Source: FEN-727 sp036508635
Lineage (GTDB): Bacteria > Actinomycetota > Geothermincolia > Fen-727 > Anoxymicrobiaceae
DNA: 7,633 nucleotides
Direction of reading: 5' to 3'
Assembly: GCA_036508635.1 (NCBI GenBank)
Contig: DATCGY010000129.1
Coordinates: 1-7,633 of the forward strand
Shown: positions 5,600-7,633 of the stretch, piece after piece
Numbering within the stretch: the stretch's first letter is position 1
Layout of the letters: every line of letters begins with the position of its first letter
Program-made: the position numbers and the translations under genes
Notes under the pieces: generated by a model
The model's database searches: none
What the model was told of the DNA's origin: nothing
What the model saw: only the letters and a program-made list of their open reading frames with translations

Positions 5600-5639
5600 G
5601 GTCGCTGGTTCCGATTGACTTATAACCTGGGGGACTTTC

Positions 5640-6905
5640 ATGAAAGTGATGATAGTCGGTAGTGGCGGAAGGGAACACACCCTGGCCTGGAAGATCTCTC
5701 AGAGCCCCCTGATCGATGACATGATCTTCGTTCCGGGTAACGGGGGCATGCGGGAGATGGGAGAGTGCATCAGGGCCGACGTCGATGACCCCGGCGCGGT
5801 TGCGGACATTGCGGCCGAACACGGCGTGGATTTTACCGTCGTCGGACCTGAAGCGCCACTGGTCGCGGGCATCGTAGACGAGTTCCAATCGCGGGGGTTG
5901 AAGGCGTTCGGTCCCACGCGCCAGGCGGCCCGCGTCGAGGGCAGTAAGAGCTTCGCGAAGAACCTTATGGAGAAATACGGCATTCCCACGGGCTCCTCGA
6001 GGGTTTTCACTTCGTACGACGACGCGAAAGAGTACGTCGAACGCATTGGCGCTCCCATCGTCGTCAAGGCAGACGGCCTGGCGGCGGGCAAAGGAGTGAT
6101 AATCGCGCAGACCACCGATGAGGCGCTCAGCGCGCTCACCGGGTGCATGGTCGACGAGATGTTCGGAGAGGCCGGATGTACGGTGCTCGTGGAAGAGTAC
6201 ATGGAAGGCCCGGAGGTGTCGATACTCTCTCTGACCGACGGGAGCGCAAATGCGCACATGGTCGCTTCCCAGGACCACAAGCGCGCTCTCGACGGCGATG
6301 AGGGTCCGAATACCGGTGGTATGGGAGCATACTCCCCCGTCCCGCTTCTGGATACCGATACTGAGTCGATGATCCACCGTTCGGCGATGGACGCGACGGT
6401 AAAGGCCCTGTCCGGCGAGGGCATCCGCTACCAGGGTGTCCTGTACGGAGGGTTGATGCTCACGGACGCGGGGCCCAGGGTGCTTGAGTTCAACGTGCGG
6501 TTTGGCGACCCCGAAACGCAGGTGGTCCTGCCAAGGCTCACGAGCGACCTTCTGCCCGCGCTCCTCGCCACGCACGATGGGACGGTCAAAGACCTCGATA
6601 TGACGTGGAGTCCCGAGTATTGCGTCTGTGTCGTAATAGCCTCCGGCGGATACCCCGGCAAGTACCAGACCGGGATCCCCATCACCGGGCTGAAGGCCGC
6701 GGCATCCGATCCCAAGGTCGAGGTGTTCCACGCTGGCACCAGGCTCGAGGACGGTAAAGTGGTAACGTCCGGAGGGCGCGTGCTGAACGTCATTGCACTT
6801 GGCCCGGACATCAAAGAAGCGCGCGGCCTGGCCTATCAGGCTGTCGAGATGATCAAATTTGACGGCATGCATTACCGTACGGATATCGGGCACAGGGCCC
6901 TTTAA
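5640..6905 (+). CDS. purD: Phosphoribosylamine-glycine ligase (GAR synthetase)
   Basis: Second step of de novo purine synthesis: phosphoribosylamine + glycine + ATP to glycinamide ribonucleotide. It is a monofunctional cytosolic ATP-grasp enzyme of 421 residues, the normal length. Seen in order are the N-domain VGSGGREH (6-13), VVGPEAPL, the FGPTRQAARVEGSK segment that opens the ATP-grasp fold, VKADGLAAGKGV (142-153, with the ATP-binding lysine), VEEYMEGPEVS, QDHKRALDGDEGPNTGGMGAYSP (Gly-rich part at 226-231) and FNVRFGDPETQ (284-294, Mg/ATP-binding acidic residues). The C-domain follows with SGGYPGKY. ATG 5640 is preceded by GGGGGA at 5629-5634. There is no fusion to PurM or PurN, as expected for bacteria. 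The stop TAA overlaps the purE ribosome site, so the two genes are almost certainly co-transcribed. Confidence 0.97.
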   Translation: MKVMIVGSGGREHTLAWKISQSPLIDDMIFVPGNGGMREMGECIRADVDDPGAVADIAAEHGVDFTVVGPEAPLVAGIVDEFQSRGLKAFGPTRQAARVEGSKSFAKNLMEKYGIPTGSSRVFTSYDDAKEYVERIGAPIVVKADGLAAGKGVIIAQTTDEALSALTGCMVDEMFGEAGCTVLVEEYMEGPEVSILSLTDGSANAHMVASQDHKRALDGDEGPNTGGMGAYSPVPLLDTDTESMIHRSAMDATVKALSGEGIRYQGVLYGGLMLTDAGPRVLEFNVRFGDPETQVVLPRLTSDLLPALLATHDGTVKDLDMTWSPEYCVCVVIASGGYPGKYQTGIPITGLKAAASDPKVEVFHAGTRLEDGKVVTSGGRVLNVIALGPDIKEARGLAYQAVEMIKFDGMHYRTDIGHRAL

Positions 6906-6922
6906 GGAGGCTCAACGATCAG

Positions 6923-7390
6923 ATGGATGCGATAAAGGTCTTCATTCTCACGGGAAGCGAAAGCGATCTGCCGCGCATGAGCCAGAGCAAGGAGATGCTC
7001 GACGACCTTGGTATCCCGAGCGAGATCGCCGTTGCTTCAGCTCACCGGAATCCCGAGCGGGTGACCAGCCTCCTTGCCGAGGCCGAGGCCGCCGGTGCCG
7101 AGATAATAATCGCAGGTGCGGGCATGAGCGCCGCGCTTCCGGGTGTGGTCGCGTCCCAGACGGACCTGCCGGTCATCGGTGTGCCACTCGACTCGGGTAT
7201 GCCCGGCGGGCTTGACGCTCTCTTCTCGATAGTGCAGATGCCCACGGGCATCCCTGTAGCGACCGTCGCGGTGAACGGCGCAAAGAACGCCGCCGTGCTG
7301 GCGGCGCGCATCCTGTCCCTGAAGGACCCGGTTGTCCGTGACACGTTGAAAGACTACCGGCGAAAGCTGGCGGAAGGTGGTTCGAAATGA
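6923..7390 (+). CDS. purE: PurE, N5-CAIR mutase / AIR carboxylase catalytic subunit
   Basis: Sixth step of IMP synthesis, forming CAIR. Class I enzymes (with PurK) rearrange N5-CAIR, and class II enzymes carboxylate AIR directly. The 155-residue protein shows the phosphate-binding GSESD (11-15), SAHRNPE (39-45, with the catalytic-type His41) and GAGMSAALPGVVAS (65-78). LPVIGVPL and DALFSIVQMPTGIPVATVAV follow, all class I-like. The loop at 65-74 departs from the E. coli form GAGGAAHLPG: Met68-Ser69 replace Gly-Ala, and Ala71 replaces the usual histidine. No purK is visible in this window. GGAGG (6906-6910), overlapping the purD stop, is 12 nt before ATG 6923, a longish but usable spacing. The stop overlaps the purB start (ATGA), indicating translational coupling. 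Confidence 0.95.
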   Translation: MDAIKVFILTGSESDLPRMSQSKEMLDDLGIPSEIAVASAHRNPERVTSLLAEAEAAGAEIIIAGAGMSAALPGVVASQTDLPVIGVPLDSGMPGGLDALFSIVQMPTGIPVATVAVNGAKNAAVLAARILSLKDPVVRDTLKDYRRKLAEGGSK

Positions 7391-7633
7391 TCGAGAGGTA
7401 CAGCCTCGCTCCGATGAAGGAGATCTGGACGGAGGAGGCCAAGCTCGAGAACTGGCTCAAGATAGAGGTGGTTGCCTGCGAGGCGATGGCGGAGCTCGGA
7501 TTGGTTCCCGAGGACGCTGTGGAGGACATCAAGGCAAACGCGGCGTTCGACGTAGACAGGGTCAAAGAGATCGAGCAGCGTACGCGTCACGACGTGGTGG
7601 CTTTCCTCGAGAACGTGTCGGAGCACATCGGGG
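7387..7633 (+). CDS. purB: Adenylosuccinate lyase, N-terminal part (cut by the window edge)
   Basis: The first 82 residues are present; the gene continues past the right edge, so the catalytic His and the SSxMPxKxN signature loop are not visible. The N-terminus MIERYSLAPMKEIWTEEAK, followed by a WLKIEVVACEAMAELG segment and FDVDRVKEIEQRTRHDVVAFLE, is typical of the family; TRHDV is the conserved N-domain motif of the fumarase/aspartase superfamily enzyme PurB. It cleaves SAICAR to AICAR in IMP synthesis and adenylosuccinate to AMP after PurA, which explains its place here. ATG 7387 overlaps the purE stop by ATGA and has GGAAGGTGG at 7372-7380, a strong ribosome site inside purE. Confidence 0.94.
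   Translation, partial: MIERYSLAPMKEIWTEEAKLENWLKIEVVACEAMAELGLVPEDAVEDIKANAAFDVDRVKEIEQRTRHDVVAFLENVSEHIG

Noticed and set aside
5615..5626. TTGACT next to TATAAC ahead of purD, resembling -35 and -10 boxes
   Set aside because: The two hexamers are adjacent with no 16-18 bp spacer, so they cannot form one promoter. TATAAC alone remains a weak -10 candidate.
6484..6495. CTTGAGTTCAAC resembling part of a HAIR (HspR) operator
   Set aside because: It is inside purD, encodes the conserved LEFN segment, and lacks the spaced ACTCAAG partner. No full HAIR site was found in the window.
5451..6893. Long open frame on the minus strand (480 codons) opposite purD
   Set aside because: It is a shadow of purD, which has full family motifs on the + strand; the minus-strand translation shows no recognisable domain and starts with no clear ribosome site.

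Overview
The window reads as an ordinary chromosomal housekeeping region of a moderately GC-rich bacterium. All the genes are on the + strand. Two blocks of known pathways flank one uncharacterised flavoprotein gene. The order grpE-dnaJ-hspR (with dnaK presumably just off the left edge) is the heat-shock operon layout of Actinomycetota, and the MerR-type regulator matches HspR rather than HrcA. Frequent AGG (Arg) and ATA (Ile) codons and the presence of a COG2509 flavoprotein (a family I associate with anaerobes) suggest a deep-branching, possibly anaerobic or subsurface member rather than a Streptomyces-like one. That placement is inference; no rRNA or other marker is present to settle it.

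Layout. Positions 1-53 hold three back-to-back small hairpins upstream of grpE. Then come grpE (about 73-687), dnaJ (749-1894, TTG start) and hspR (1975-2373). The hspR stop codon lies inside a likely intrinsic terminator (2367-2412). That terminator overlaps a G-rich run and an 88-bp imperfect palindrome (2400-2487) that looks like a small mobile-element remnant or a long RNA hairpin. The rest of this 319-bp gap holds a promoter with a perfect TATAAT (2602-2607). It drives a COG2509-family FAD-dependent dehydrogenase (2693-4078) with a four-cysteine cluster. A structured 108-bp gap follows, then purA (start most likely TTG 4187), a 103-bp gap with one hairpin, purD (5640-6905), purE (6923-7390) and the 5' end of purB (7387 to the right edge). 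purE and purB overlap by ATGA.

How the genes work together. GrpE and DnaJ are the nucleotide-exchange factor and J-protein of the DnaK chaperone. HspR is the expected repressor of the same operon, using DnaK as co-repressor, so the block carries its own feedback loop. PurD (step 2) and PurE (step 6) act in de novo IMP synthesis. PurB acts both in that pathway and after PurA in the IMP-to-AMP branch, so purA-purD-purE-purB is a coherent purine block. The flavoprotein has no established role.

I did not find an obvious new multi-gene system. The points most worth a second look are the terminator/palindrome complex after hspR, the conserved but unexplained cysteine cluster in the flavoprotein, the PurE active-site loop lacking the usual histidine, and the overlapping hairpins ahead of purA.
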